Positions 33,690-44,310 of a DNA stretch of 64,000 bases are shown here, one piece after another (positions within the stretch are counted from its first letter, which is position 1; every line of letters starts with the position of its first letter). The notes below the pieces were generated by a model. It was not told where the DNA came from, made no database searches, and saw nothing but the letters and a program-made list of their open reading frames with translations. The translations under genes and the position numbers were made by a program. The DNA comes from Hydrangea macrophylla (Eukaryota > Streptophyta > Magnoliopsida > Cornales > Hydrangeaceae): the NCBI GenBank assembly GCA_033977485.1, contig CM066990.1, forward strand, positions 11,391,001 through 11,455,000, written 5' to 3'.

Positions 33690-35032
33690 TGTGTATGTTT
33701 CATGAGATGAATATTTGTAATCCATAAGTATCATAATAGGTAATTTGTATATGCATGAGATAGATATAAGTGAGATAAATTACTATTATTTTATACTTAG
33801 AACTTGTCACAGTGGATGGTGAGACTGGATATCTCATCAGGTATATACTGTAGCATGAGTAACTACCATTGGATGGAGTGATGAATCTCAATCACTAGAG
33901 TATGACTCTTAGTTAATATGCTAGTGCTTATAGCGCATTGACGGACCATGAGATTCCTATTGACATATAAAACTGTCAATAGTCGATAGGAGCTCATAAC
34001 TTGTATAAGGTATGTGTTCTCAATCTTGAGGCAATTATGGGCACAGACTATGGATGTGACTGCTTTGACTTACCAATTAGTGAGGTCTTGCAAGATCAAC
34101 ACTTGGGTATCTTCGGTATGTCATATTCATAGGGTTATGAACATATATTAATTACTGAGAATTACAGTCTTGTTGATAAGTAATTATCAATTTGTTTGGT
34201 AATCATGAGAGGTGAATGTGACTGAAGGAATGGAAGATGTATTCATCACTTAGGTTGACAGTAACAGTTATCCGACTACCTGAATATGATTATGAATGCT
34301 GATGGTAGAGCGACATTAGTACACCATATAGTCAAGCTATCAATTCAGATTTGTTCTTTTATGTTGGAGTACAGTTGTCATTTATAGTGGAGTTAACGTT
34401 AACTGATTAGTTGGTTCCTTCGCTGATCAAAGAGTTGGATCATGGGAATTAACAACTAGTCTGATCCAATAATTAAGAACCTCGGAGGTCCCACTCTTTG
34501 CTCTGCTAGAATTCTTGGAAAGACATATGAGGATGATGAACCAATCAATTGAAACAATTTCAAGAGATTGAAGGTTCGATCGATCTTTGATCGATTGAAC
34601 TCTATTTCAATTCGATCGATCAAACAAACTTGTTTCGATCGATCGAAAGTCTATAGTCGGTTTGGAAATCTATAAATAGGGCAGCTGCGTATAGAAAAAG
34701 GTTGAGCATCTTTTTTACTCCAAAAAGCTGCAGAAACTATTTTAGGGCTCCCAAACCTTCTTAGTCCTCTCTATTAGGGTTCCCACCGACCAGCCTATCT
34801 AGGAGTGTTCATAGGAGACATAAGAGTGAAAATCACCTAGTGGGAGTTGCTGCACATTAAAGGAAGAAGACAAAGTCAGAATTGGGTTCAAGACCACAAG
34901 GTAATGTTCTTGTCCCCTCTTCCTACATATTTGTAGAATTGATAAGTAGTAGATCTGGGCATACCAATAATGTTTTGAACATGTTTTTCGGCTGCATATA
35001 TAATTTAAGTTTTTCAGAACCTAAATCCTACA
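33690..35032 (+). repeat. 5' LTR of a decayed Ty1/copia element
   Basis: The right edge is firm: it ends AACCTAAATCCTACA, two bases before a tRNA-Met primer site. The left edge is uncertain, placed near the first plausible TG after a TA microsatellite. Holds a CTATAAATAGGG box (34669-34680) and paired GATCGATC palindromes at 34575-34650. The right half is shared with 24886-25372. Confidence 0.6.
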
Positions 35033-35034
35033 AT

Positions 35035-35046
35035 TGGTATCAGAGC
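35035..35046 (+). promoter_or_regulatory. Primer-binding site of the copia element
   Basis: TGGTATCAGAGC, the initiator tRNA-Met type site, two bases after the LTR end. Confidence 0.85.
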
Positions 35047-35990
35047 CTCACTTATTTGGATCCATAGATGCATTTTTGGAACACTAGTTGGATTTGCATA
35101 TTAGTTTTAGTACTATTTTTGGAAGCTGCATTGTCACAGTTCTGTTTCTGTAGCAGTTTCACAGCAGAAAACAAATCTGTGATTGCATATGATGCATGGC
35201 AGTTTCGATCAATTGAACTGCCTGTGTTTGATCGATCGAAACTATGTTGAATTCAAGTGATCGAACTTTTTTTGATCGATCAAAAATTGTTATGTTCGAT
35301 CGATTGATCTTAGTTCAATCGATCGAAAGTGTTTTCTGTCTAGATGTTTTTTCACAATTTTAAAAGGGTTTTAAAAATTATTTATTTTAATTTTTTGTAC
35401 TGTTCTAAAAAATTTTAAATCAGTATGTGAATTTTCTGGTTCGATTGATCGAACGTTTTTTGATCGATTCAAGTCTGACAGAGACATAAGAAGTCATTTT
35501 AGTACTAATTATTGCATAAAGAGTTTTATGTACTATGTGAATCAATTAGGGGGTTCCAATGAAACATATATTTTGTTATTTGTGTGTGGTTGTTTGTGCA
35601 ACTAACCTTTTGCAGCAAAGTTTAGTCCGCTGTCTCCCATGGCACCAAGAACAATTTTAAGTTTTGTATTTATTTTGTGATTGGTGATTTTTTCAATTTT
35701 GGTTTGGTTTTAAAGGCATGTGTGAAGGGCGTTACGACTTCATTCCTGCAAAAAGGAAAGTCACACCAGTTTCCCTAGCCTATTTATTTATTTATTGCTA
35801 TTTCTTTTCTAGATAAATTGTAAGCTTCGAAAGAAGCATAGGAACAATGTAATAGAATTAGCAATATCCATGAAGATGGAATAAGAAGCCGTTATCTATG
35901 AAGATGGAGCCGGAGGCGACCAAACCAAGAAGATGGATCTATGAAGATAGAACCATTTTCCAAAAAAAAAAAACCATGGGAGATAGAGGT
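35047..35990 (+). other. Copia leader, left half, with palindrome pairs
   Basis: Untranslated leader with TTCGATCGATCGAA-type motifs in pairs (about 35203-35245, 35260-35330, 35440-35470). CRM-2 interrupts it at 35991, and the leader resumes at 52248. GAGGT at 35986-35990 is the CRM-2 target duplication. Confidence 0.6.
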
Positions 35991-36257
35991 TGATGAGAAC
36001 ATGGCGGCTAGCACAAGGTGGAATGCGGACCCGAACCACGTGCCAATTGGTCCGGTTACAAGGGCGCGAGCAAAGCGGTTCAAGGACAATCTCAATGGGC
36101 TGGTTCAACAAATTTGGGTTGAGACTAATCTGAGTGGCCCAAAGGAGGATACTAGTGATCCACAAGGCTGGGTGTCCATGATTCAAGCTCTAGAATAAAT
36201 TATAGGCTTGCATGCCAACTTAGGGATTTTTTTATATTCATTAGTTTCCTTTTATTT
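35991..36257 (+). repeat. 5' LTR of CRM-2, first part
   Basis: Starts TGATGAGAACATGGCGG. Carries the integrase-tail coding sequence, ending in TAA at about 36196-36198. The last 16 bases (36242-36257) are the target duplication of LINE-e. Confidence 0.93.
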
Positions 36258-36298
36258 GAGAATGTCTTCCTTCTCTCTAGAATTTTGATCTCTTTTCT

Positions 36299-39199
36299 AT
36301 GGGTAAGAAAGGGAGGATTTCTGGTGCTTCTCCTTCCCCTTCTTCTCTCAATAAGTCTAAGCAAGCTTCTAGCTCTTCAATCTCGGCTAAGACCAAGGGT
36401 CCAAATGCTACTAAGGAGAATTCTTATGTATCTAATGCCCTGAATTTGGATGCTCAGTCTGCCATTTCTCCTGAAATAGCTAGTAAATACCTGTTCAAAG
36501 GTGATGGTTCCGTGCAGCTTAGAGATGGGTCTACAATTGCTGCTACCCAATCTGAAGGGGTGGTTCATGTTCTAAATGTTGCCAAGCCAAATAGTGGTTC
36601 ACTAGATTACCACCGTATGGATGGCTCTTCAAGATCTTTGCTTGAACATGGTATGGATGTTTCCAGTAAGTCTAAGGATGCTGTTGCTATTAGTCCACTT
36701 GTGACAAATGAAACTACCATGGAATGCTCCCTCATCTCTCCAAAGTCCATTGATGTTCTTTCTCCTATAATGAATGGCTCAAATGGCTCAAAGGGTGTTT
36801 CTGGCATTTTGGACATTTCTAAGGCAAGTTCTCATAGTTTCTCTGATGAGGAGCTTGAACTACATGAAGACTGGGAAGAAAATTGCCATCCCCAAGGTGT
36901 TTGTGAGGATGGAGGAACTATGGTAGGAAGCTCATTTAGGTCAGTTCAAGACTCTAATGAGATCCTTAAGAAGAAAAAAGGAGTTAATGGGAACAAAATA
37001 TTATCTGGTAATTTTATCCTTTCAAATCCTTCCCGGACTGAAGTGTACTCTATAAACGATGGAGGTGTTCACGAAATTCATTGCCAATCTCAACCAGTTC
37101 TTTCGGGTGAAGATACAGTTGGTACAAACTTTGATCCAAAAAGTGCTACACTTTCTCAATCCGGTTTGTTTGCTGAGAGTAAGATCCACGCGCCTACCCA
37201 AGCTAATTCCAACGGTAACATTGAGCCTCAAAATCCGCAGAAAGCTGGCAATGCCCATGTGATCATCAGTAGCTTTCCCGAGATTCCCGGTGAATTGTCT
37301 CCTAAGACTAGAAATGTTAGTCTCGTGGGTCCTCCTGCTATTGATAGCCCACTTTTATCCAATGGTCCGAATGAGTTGAATAATCCTAATGCCTTGCAAA
37401 AGGCTGCCGATAGTCACGTGGGCTCCTATAAACCCGGCGCAGTGTCTGGTAATGCTCCTATGCACGGGCAGGCAAGTATGGGCTTTACCGCCCACTTGGA
37501 TCATGGAGCAAACGTGGAAGCCCACGTGGGTAGCGATGCAGTGTCCAATTATGGACCCCAGTCACATGCCAAAGCTAGTCCTCCTCAACTAGCCACGCAA
37601 CTAGCCACGCAAAAAGTTGGTTCCTACCATATGCTTGCGAGCACTAAATATGTTGACCATGAACATGTGGAAGAGGGAGGTCAAATTTCCTTATCATCTG
37701 CGGTCCCACCCACTAGCCATGTCAAGTCCACTGGGCCCAGCCTGCGTACTAATATCAACAAGACCACGGTTAACCCCCAAACGTCATGGGCCTCTTTGGT
37801 TAGAAAGGCTGAACCGTCTTGTTTCAAACTCAGCTACTTCAAACCCAAGGAGGGCTCGGATAGGAAACTGCTTAAACTATCAGAGGATCTCACCACTCAG
37901 GGTAGCAGGGCTTGGGACAATACCCTGGTGGGGTATTTTATTGGCAAAAGGCTTCCCTACACACTTGTTAAAAATGCTACTTCAAGACACTGGGCAAAAT
38001 TAGGACTGAATGACATGCTTGCGACAGATTCGGGCCACTATATCTTCAAGTTCAACTCTAGTGAAGAAAGTGAAGCAGTGCTGGAGAAGGGTCCTTGGCA
38101 TGTTGCTGGCCAGCCCATCCTTCTCCGAAATTGGCGACCTGGGATGGTGTTGGATAAGGAAGTCCCTGCTACCGTCCCTATTTGGGTCCATATATATGGA
38201 ATTCCGCTGGAATATTGGAATGCTGAGGGCCTTAGCCACATAGCTAGCATTATTGGGAGGCCTTTACATGTTGACCGAATGACTGCAACGTGTAGGAGAA
38301 TCTCATATGCTCGGATCTGTATTGAGGTAAGTGCTGAGGTTGAATTGTTGAAAAGCTTTGAGATTGAAGTTATTGACCCTATTAGTAAGGAACCTGAGAG
38401 GATAGACTTGTCTGTTCAATATCAGTGGAACCCAGTTAGATGTGCTAAATGCAAGCGGTTTGGCCATGATTGCTCTAAGGTCTACAATAACCAACCCATC
38501 CCTAAGAAGGCCACTGTCCCCAATAAGGTGAACCCGAATGAGAATGAGGCTGATGGAGTTTGGATGGTGAAAGGGAAAGGTAGAGGTAAAATGGTTGATA
38601 TGGTTGATACTACTTCTAATGTGGTTGCCTCCTCAACTGAAAATGTGCTTACAGTTAATATGAACAATGCTGTTAATCAAACTATAACTCACAATGAAGT
38701 TGCTAACACTCCTAATGAATGTCCTACCCTGCTTGAAAAGGCACTTATTGAGCCTATCCAATCTGAATTTGATAAGACGTCCCCCATTAAGGAAAGAAAA
38801 GGTATTACTCAGATCTCACATCGTTCTGTACAAGTTACTGTTACCAATGGAAGTGATACAAGTTTCCTCCAACTGCAAGGGCCTGAGCTTACAAAGAAAA
38901 ATCAATACTCCTTATTGGAAGATCTTGAATGTGAACAAACTGATAAAGAACATAATGTTACCTTTGATCAGACGATTGAGCACCCTAAAGATGGTATGGA
39001 AGCCCGGCATTTAGAACTTCCAAATCCAGTGGAAACCATAAGCATTCCAGGAATTCTGGGTAGACCCACAGACCTTGCTGCTAATCCTTCCTTGTCTCCT
39101 AGTCAGCTTGATCCTGGTAAGCAGGACCTTTTGAAGAACCCCCCATCTGGATCTTCAGGTAAGTTCCCTATCCCCTTACCAGTTCTTAATGATATTTAG
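36299..39199 (+). CDS. LINE-e ORF1 protein (DUF4283-like RNA-binding protein)
   Basis: 966 aa, ATG 36299. A long serine-rich, low-complexity N-terminal half is followed at about residues 537-690 by a DUF4283-like domain (WDNTLVGYFIGKRLPY, HYIFKFNSSEESEAVLEKGP, PIWVHIYGIPLEYWNAEGL, RISYARICIEVSAE). A knuckle-like site follows at about 714: CAKCKRFGHDCSK, which has C-x2-C-x4-H but no cysteine at the usual position; LINE-f has the same FGHDCS form. It would bind LINE RNA as a chaperone by family analogy. The stop TAG overlaps the ORF2 start codon region (39189), suggesting coupled translation. The frame is fully open. Confidence 0.9.
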   Translation: MGKKGRISGASPSPSSLNKSKQASSSSISAKTKGPNATKENSYVSNALNLDAQSAISPEIASKYLFKGDGSVQLRDGSTIAATQSEGVVHVLNVAKPNSGSLDYHRMDGSSRSLLEHGMDVSSKSKDAVAISPLVTNETTMECSLISPKSIDVLSPIMNGSNGSKGVSGILDISKASSHSFSDEELELHEDWEENCHPQGVCEDGGTMVGSSFRSVQDSNEILKKKKGVNGNKILSGNFILSNPSRTEVYSINDGGVHEIHCQSQPVLSGEDTVGTNFDPKSATLSQSGLFAESKIHAPTQANSNGNIEPQNPQKAGNAHVIISSFPEIPGELSPKTRNVSLVGPPAIDSPLLSNGPNELNNPNALQKAADSHVGSYKPGAVSGNAPMHGQASMGFTAHLDHGANVEAHVGSDAVSNYGPQSHAKASPPQLATQLATQKVGSYHMLASTKYVDHEHVEEGGQISLSSAVPPTSHVKSTGPSLRTNINKTTVNPQTSWASLVRKAEPSCFKLSYFKPKEGSDRKLLKLSEDLTTQGSRAWDNTLVGYFIGKRLPYTLVKNATSRHWAKLGLNDMLATDSGHYIFKFNSSEESEAVLEKGPWHVAGQPILLRNWRPGMVLDKEVPATVPIWVHIYGIPLEYWNAEGLSHIASIIGRPLHVDRMTATCRRISYARICIEVSAEVELLKSFEIEVIDPISKEPERIDLSVQYQWNPVRCAKCKRFGHDCSKVYNNQPIPKKATVPNKVNPNENEADGVWMVKGKGRGKMVDMVDTTSNVVASSTENVLTVNMNNAVNQTITHNEVANTPNECPTLLEKALIEPIQSEFDKTSPIKERKGITQISHRSVQVTVTNGSDTSFLQLQGPELTKKNQYSLLEDLECEQTDKEHNVTFDQTIEHPKDGMEARHLELPNPVETISIPGILGRPTDLAANPSLSPSQLDPGKQDLLKNPPSGSSGKFPIPLPVLNDI

Positions 39200-42100
39200 C
39201 TGCTGGAACATTAGGGGCCTTAATCAGCCCACTAGGCAATCCGAAGTTGCCAAATTTATTTATGAGAATAATATTGACGTTTTGGGGATAATTGAAACCA
39301 AAGTTAGACAGGCAAATGAAGATTTTATTAAAACCAAATGTTTTAAGCACTGGAATTGTATTACCAATAGTAGTCCAATGTCTGTTGGTAGAATTTGGGT
39401 TGGATGGAATCCTAACACAATTAATCTTACTATTCTTAAAATCACTTCCCAACTTATTCATGTTAGAATTGAGAAGGATGATAAATCCCTCTCCTTTGAA
39501 GCCTCTTTCATTTACGGCTTTAACACTGGCCAAGCCAGATTGGACCTATGGTCTGACCTAAGGTCCATTTCACAGTGTAATAAGACCACCAACTATGTTG
39601 CGTTAGGTGACTTTAATGTGCCTTTAAGCCCACACGAAGTCTCTGATGCAAATTTTGGTTGGAATAATGAAATGAAGGAATTTAAAAAGATGATTAATGA
39701 ATGTTGTCTAGTGGATCTTAGATATATTGGTGAACATTTCACTTGGAGTAACAGAAGGTATGGGAAGGAAGATTTTACCCAGAGAAAACTTGATAGAGCT
39801 CTGGTCAATCAAGCTTGGTTGGATAATCTCAGTGATTCTTTTGCCCATTTCCAGGTTCCAGGTACCTCTGACCACTCTCCAATTGTTGTTCATATTGATA
39901 ATAGGCACAATCGAAAAGGGAGGGCTTTTAAATTCTACAACTACTGGACCAATTTGGAGTCCTATAATGATATTGTTAAGAATGCTTGGGCTATCAATGT
40001 TGAAGGTACTGCCCAATTCCAACTTTGCCAAAAGCTCAGATTCCTGAAAAAGGATCTCAAACAATTTAGCAAACTTACTCTTGGCCAAGAGAGGAATAAT
40101 GCTAACAAAGCTAGAGAGGACTTAAAGAGAATCCAAACCCTTTTAATCAGAGATCCTAACGACTCTCTCCTCATTGATATGCATAATAAATCTTTGAAAA
40201 CTTTTCATGAAGCTATTTGGATTGAAGAAGAAGTTCTTAAACAAAAATCCAGACTTCAATGGTTAGAAGCTGGGGATAAAAACTCTAGATACTTTCATAT
40301 GTCTATTAAAGCTAGAAGGAACATGAAAAGAATTTTCAGTCTTGAAAAACCTAATGGGACTTTCACCTCCAACTATAATGAAGCTAAAGATGAAGCTATT
40401 AGGTATTTTCAAAGCATGCTCGGGACAACCTCTAATCATTGTTATCCTGGAAAAGAAGCTCTTAGGAGTATTATCCACAAAAAAATTCCTATGGAGATTT
40501 TGGCTGATTTGGATAGGATTCCTTCTGATATCGAAATCAAGAATACTTTCTTTAGCATGCATAGTAATAAGGCTCCTGGTCCTGATGGTTATAACGCCTT
40601 TTTCTTCAAGAACTCTTGGACTATTACTGGTCCTCTTGTTATTGCTGCTATTAGGGAGTTCTTCCAAAATGGTGAGATGCTTAAAGTAGCTAATACTACT
40701 CTTATTGCTTTGATTCCTAAAGTCCCCAACCCTACTAGGATGGGAGATTTTAGACCTATTTCTTGCTGCAATACTGTTTACAAATGTATTTCTAAGATCA
40801 TTGCCAATAGACTTCAGTTGATCCTTCCTAACATGATTGACCAAGCCCAATCTGCCTTTGTTAAAGGTAGGAGAATTAGTGACAATATTCTCCTTGCCCA
40901 AGACCTTCTTAGGGACTACCATAAACCTTTGGGTAAACCTAGAGTGGCAGCAAAAGTGGATATTATGAAAGCTTATGATAGTGTGAGTTGGGAGTTTCTC
41001 ATTGATATATTGGATGTTCTTGGGTTTCCCCCGAATTTAAAGAAATGGATCATAGCTTGTATTACTACCCCAAAGTACTCTATTAATTTTAATGGTGAAT
41101 CTGTGGGTTTTTTTTGAAGGTGCTAAGGGAGTTAGGCAAGGTGACCCTATCTCTCCCTATCTTTTTGTCCTTGTTATGGATACCCTTAGTCAACTACTCC
41201 ATCAGTATACTACTACTAGACCCTTCACCTATCATTGGAAATGTGATAAGCTTAAAATATCCCATCTCTGTTTTGCTGATGACCTTCTAATTTTATTTAA
41301 TGGTGATGTGGAAACTGCTACTGTGATTAGGGAAGCCCTCAATAAATTTTATCTTTTCACTGGGCTCCAAGCTAATAATGCTAAAAGTTGCCTCTTTTTT
41401 TGTAATGTCGAAGAGGAAATGACTGAAAATATTACTTCCACTCTCAACTTTGTTAAAGGAAACTTACCTGTCAGGTACCTTGGGGTGCCACTTATTACTT
41501 CTAAGCTCAAAAAAACAGATTGTGAGGAGTTGGTTAGTAAAATTTGTGCTAGAATTAATTCTTGGAAATCTAAGTTTCTGTCTTATGCTGGAAGAGTTCA
41601 ATTGATTAATTCTGTTTTGACAGGTATTCAACTTTACTGGTCTGGCATGTTTGTTCTCCCCAAAGGAGTTCTCAAACATATGGCTCAACTTATGGCTAGA
41701 TTCCTATGGGCTGGTAACACTGATATAAAGCATGGAGCTAAAATTGCTTGGGATATTGTCTGTAGACCCAAGAAAGAAGGAGGGTTGGGGTTCAAGGATA
41801 TCATTTTAACTAACACGATTTTGAACCTCAAACATATTGGAAGTTTTCTTGATCCTTCCAATACCTCTCTATGGAAAAATTGGATCCACCTGTATATGCT
41901 TAAAAACAAAAATTTCTGGCAGGTTAAAACACCTTCCCAATGCTCTTGGTATTGGCGAAAATTATTAAAACTTAGACATATTGCTAAACCATTGCTTATT
42001 CATAGAATTGGGAATGGTGATAACACTTCTCTCTGGTTTGATAATTGGTTCCCTATTGGCCCTCTGTTGGATAATTTTACTGTCAGAATTGTTTATGATG

Positions 42101-42816
42101 CTGCCATTAGCATTAATGCTAAAGTCAGCACCATCATTCGGGGTTTGGATTGGGATTGGCCTAGTTCTCACTCTATTGAACTGGATGAAGTCAGAAATCT
42201 GTTAACCACCCTCTACAAACCTACCTTTCTTCAGGACAAAATTAGTTGGCAAATTACTCCTTCTGGTAAATTTAATTTTTCCCTTATTTGGAATCATTTA
42301 AGGAACCATCACCCCACTGTTCCTTGGTATGACAGTGTGTGGTTTAAAGGAGGTACTCCTAGGTCAAGTATTATCCTTTGGTTAGCAGCTCATAATAGAT
42401 TGTCTACCCATGATAGGATTTTCTCTTTCTCCCGTGGCCCCCTGGCTTGTGTTTTCTGCCACTCCCATATGGAAACACATGATCACTTGTTTTTTTCTTG
42501 CTCTTACTCTGTTGGTATTTGGCAGGATATTATGCGAAGGTGTGGTCTAACTTGGAATGGTCAAGGATGGAATGACACTTTGATTTGGATGGCTCAACAC
42601 CTCAAAGGAAAGACGATTCCTCATCAAATCCCCAAACTTTGTTTGGGAGTTACTGTTTATGGATTGTGGAAAGAGAGAAACAATCGATCCTTCAAGCACA
42701 TTTTTTGTCCTAAAGAAGTTACCCTCAAGAGCTTAATCTCTCAAATCCATGCTCTCATAAGGGTGAATTGGAAGCATCATAGTAATCTTAATACCATTCT
42801 TTGTAATTGGCTTTAA
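39189..42816 (+). pseudogene. LINE-e ORF2 (endonuclease-RT), one +1 frameshift in a T run
   Basis: ATG 39189. Endonuclease (residues about 1-230): FSCWNIRGLNQP, IIETKVRQ, ALGDFNVPL, HFTWSNRRYG, GTSDHSPIV. RT (about 440-760): NKAPGPDGYNAFFFKNSW, FRPISCCNTVYKCISK, QSAFVKGRR, VRQGDPISPYLF, HLCFADDLLILF. zf-RVT tail: GGTPRSSIILWLAAHNRLST, CVFCHSHMETHDHLFFSCSY. The frame breaks at 41107-41117, where eight Ts follow GTGGG; seven would keep the reading. Downstream it is open to the TAA at 42814-42816. A sequencing or polymerase slip cannot be excluded. The length, about 1200 aa, is normal for the family. Confidence 0.93.
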
Positions 42817-43050
42817 TGCTTTGCTTTTATTGCTGGTCTATGCTTTGAATTCGATTTGTTTTTGGGTTTTTGGCTTTTTGGGTTAAAATTCCTTGTTTGG
42901 TAGCTTTTTTTGCTACATTTTCCCGTTTATGAGCCCTGTTCTTCTTTGTATATCCTGGGGTATGCCCCTTGTACTTTGTACATCCTTTTTTGGAATTTAT
43001 TTACCATTTTCCGAAAAAAAAAAAAAAAAAAAAATAGTTTCCTTTTATTT

Positions 43051-43419
43051 TAGTTTTGGGATGAATTATATTGGACCATAATATTTCGTAGGCTTAAAAG
43101 GGCCCAACTTTAAGCCTCAGCTATTTAAACAGTTTTAGGGTTTGTAATATTCAGTTTTTGATCATTAATAATATTGTGAGAGTTTTCTCTTTGGTTCTTT
43201 GAAGAACTATTCGAACTTATCAGATTTACTCTGTGGCGTTCATACCTTGACTTATCAATCGAGTTTTCCATCCTTGATTGTGGCGTTTCCATCCTTTATA
43301 CCAAGGTTCGCATCTGTTATAGGTGTTGGGTCGCGGTTTCCATTGAATCTGACAGTAGAACGGTCCGAGACATTAATCGTGTTACGGGTTTCGTCACAGT
43401 ATTGGCGGGGTTCGTATCA
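43051..43419 (+). repeat. 5' LTR of CRM-2, second part
   Basis: Continues the LTR after the LINE-e target duplication (43035-43050) and ends GGGGTTCGTATCA. Contains CTATTTAAACAG, a possible TATA-like box, near 43122. Confidence 0.93.
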
Positions 43420-43421
43420 GT

Positions 43422-43433
43422 TGGTATCAGAGC
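43422..43433 (+). promoter_or_regulatory. CRM-2 primer-binding site
   Basis: TGGTATCAGAGC, initiator tRNA-Met type, two bases after the LTR. Confidence 0.92.
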
Positions 43434-43785
43434 ACAGTTCTAGTCTCAGGTTTATCATATCTTTTTCGTTTCTGTTCTTATTCGTTTCTTCTGGTTCTGT
43501 TCGTATTCGTTTTTGTTTCTCTTCGTTTTCTTATTCGTTCTCGTTTTTGAACCGTATCAAAAAAAAAAAAAAAAAAAAAAAAGGGTGTTCGATTACGATA
43601 TGGAATTTTGTGTTTAGGGTTTGCGAATCTGATCTGTGATTTGCTCTTGTTACTTCGTGTTTGTTCATTCTCGTGATCGTTGTTATTGTGGTTTTTTTTT
43701 TCTTCTTGGAATTAGGGTTTCTGAATCAGATACGTGAACTGTGAAGTCTGCCTAATTATTCAAGAAAAAAAAAATACAAAAAAAG

Positions 43786-43820
<35 letters not shown>

Positions 43821-44310
43821 AAAAAAAAAAAAGAAGAGAAAAGAAGAGATCTGTAGGGGAAAAAAAAAAGAGTACAAAAACTCGGCTTAAAATTTTATTT
43901 TTGTTTTGCGATATTTGGGGTCTAAGGAGTCCGAATCTGACCTTACTCCATAGTGTGAAAAAATTTTCCGAAAATTCCATTTTTTGTGCTTTTGGAAACC
44001 TAGCCATCCGCGTTCGTTTTTTTTTTTTCGTCGTGCTTTCAGCTTCCAAATTTGATTGGTCTAGTTTGGGTGTGGATTGTTACTGAGAAATTCTGGTCAT
44101 TGTTTGAACAGTTTCATAAGAACCGAGTGAGAATTACTACGAGTGGAAAAAGGCAAGAGTGGTGAGCACATAAGAGGGTAAAAGCCAAATTGTTTTTCAG
44201 TTTAAACACGAGTGAACTTGAGTGATACATCCTAGTTGAGTGAAACACGTGAGCGAGAGTTGTGAGGTCCTATATATATTTTTTATCTAATCTTTGTTTT
44301 GCAGCGAAAT
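43434..44310 (+). other. CRM-2 leader with homopolymer tracts
   Basis: Untranslated leader. Holds an A run at 43559-43582 and a 100-bp almost pure A/G tract at about 43763-43870, conserved in position but variable in length among the CRM copies (compare 22131-22149 and 62505-62610). Confidence 0.8.

Larger units (their letters stand above)
36258..43034 (+). mobile_element. LINE-e: near-intact full-length L1-type LINE
   Basis: Perfect 16-bp duplication TAGTTTCCTTTTATTT (36242-36257 and 43035-43050). 6.8 kb: short 5' UTR (41 bp), ORF1, ORF2 overlapping by 11 nt, 3' UTR with the hairpin (42957-42968) and a poly-A tail to 43034. The only coding lesion I see is one extra T in ORF2. It sits in an LTR under 1% diverged, so it is a very recent insertion. 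Confidence 0.95.

Noticed and set aside
36001..36198. Separate small gene starting [13 protein letters not shown] in the CRM LTR
   Set aside because: It is the integrase tail encoded by the LTR, in frame with pol in the 3' LTR; the solo frame in the 5' LTR is a by-product.
43763..43870. Poly-A tail of another LINE in the CRM-2 leader
   Set aside because: No LINE 3' UTR or hairpin precedes it, and the purine tract is present at the same place in other CRM copies.
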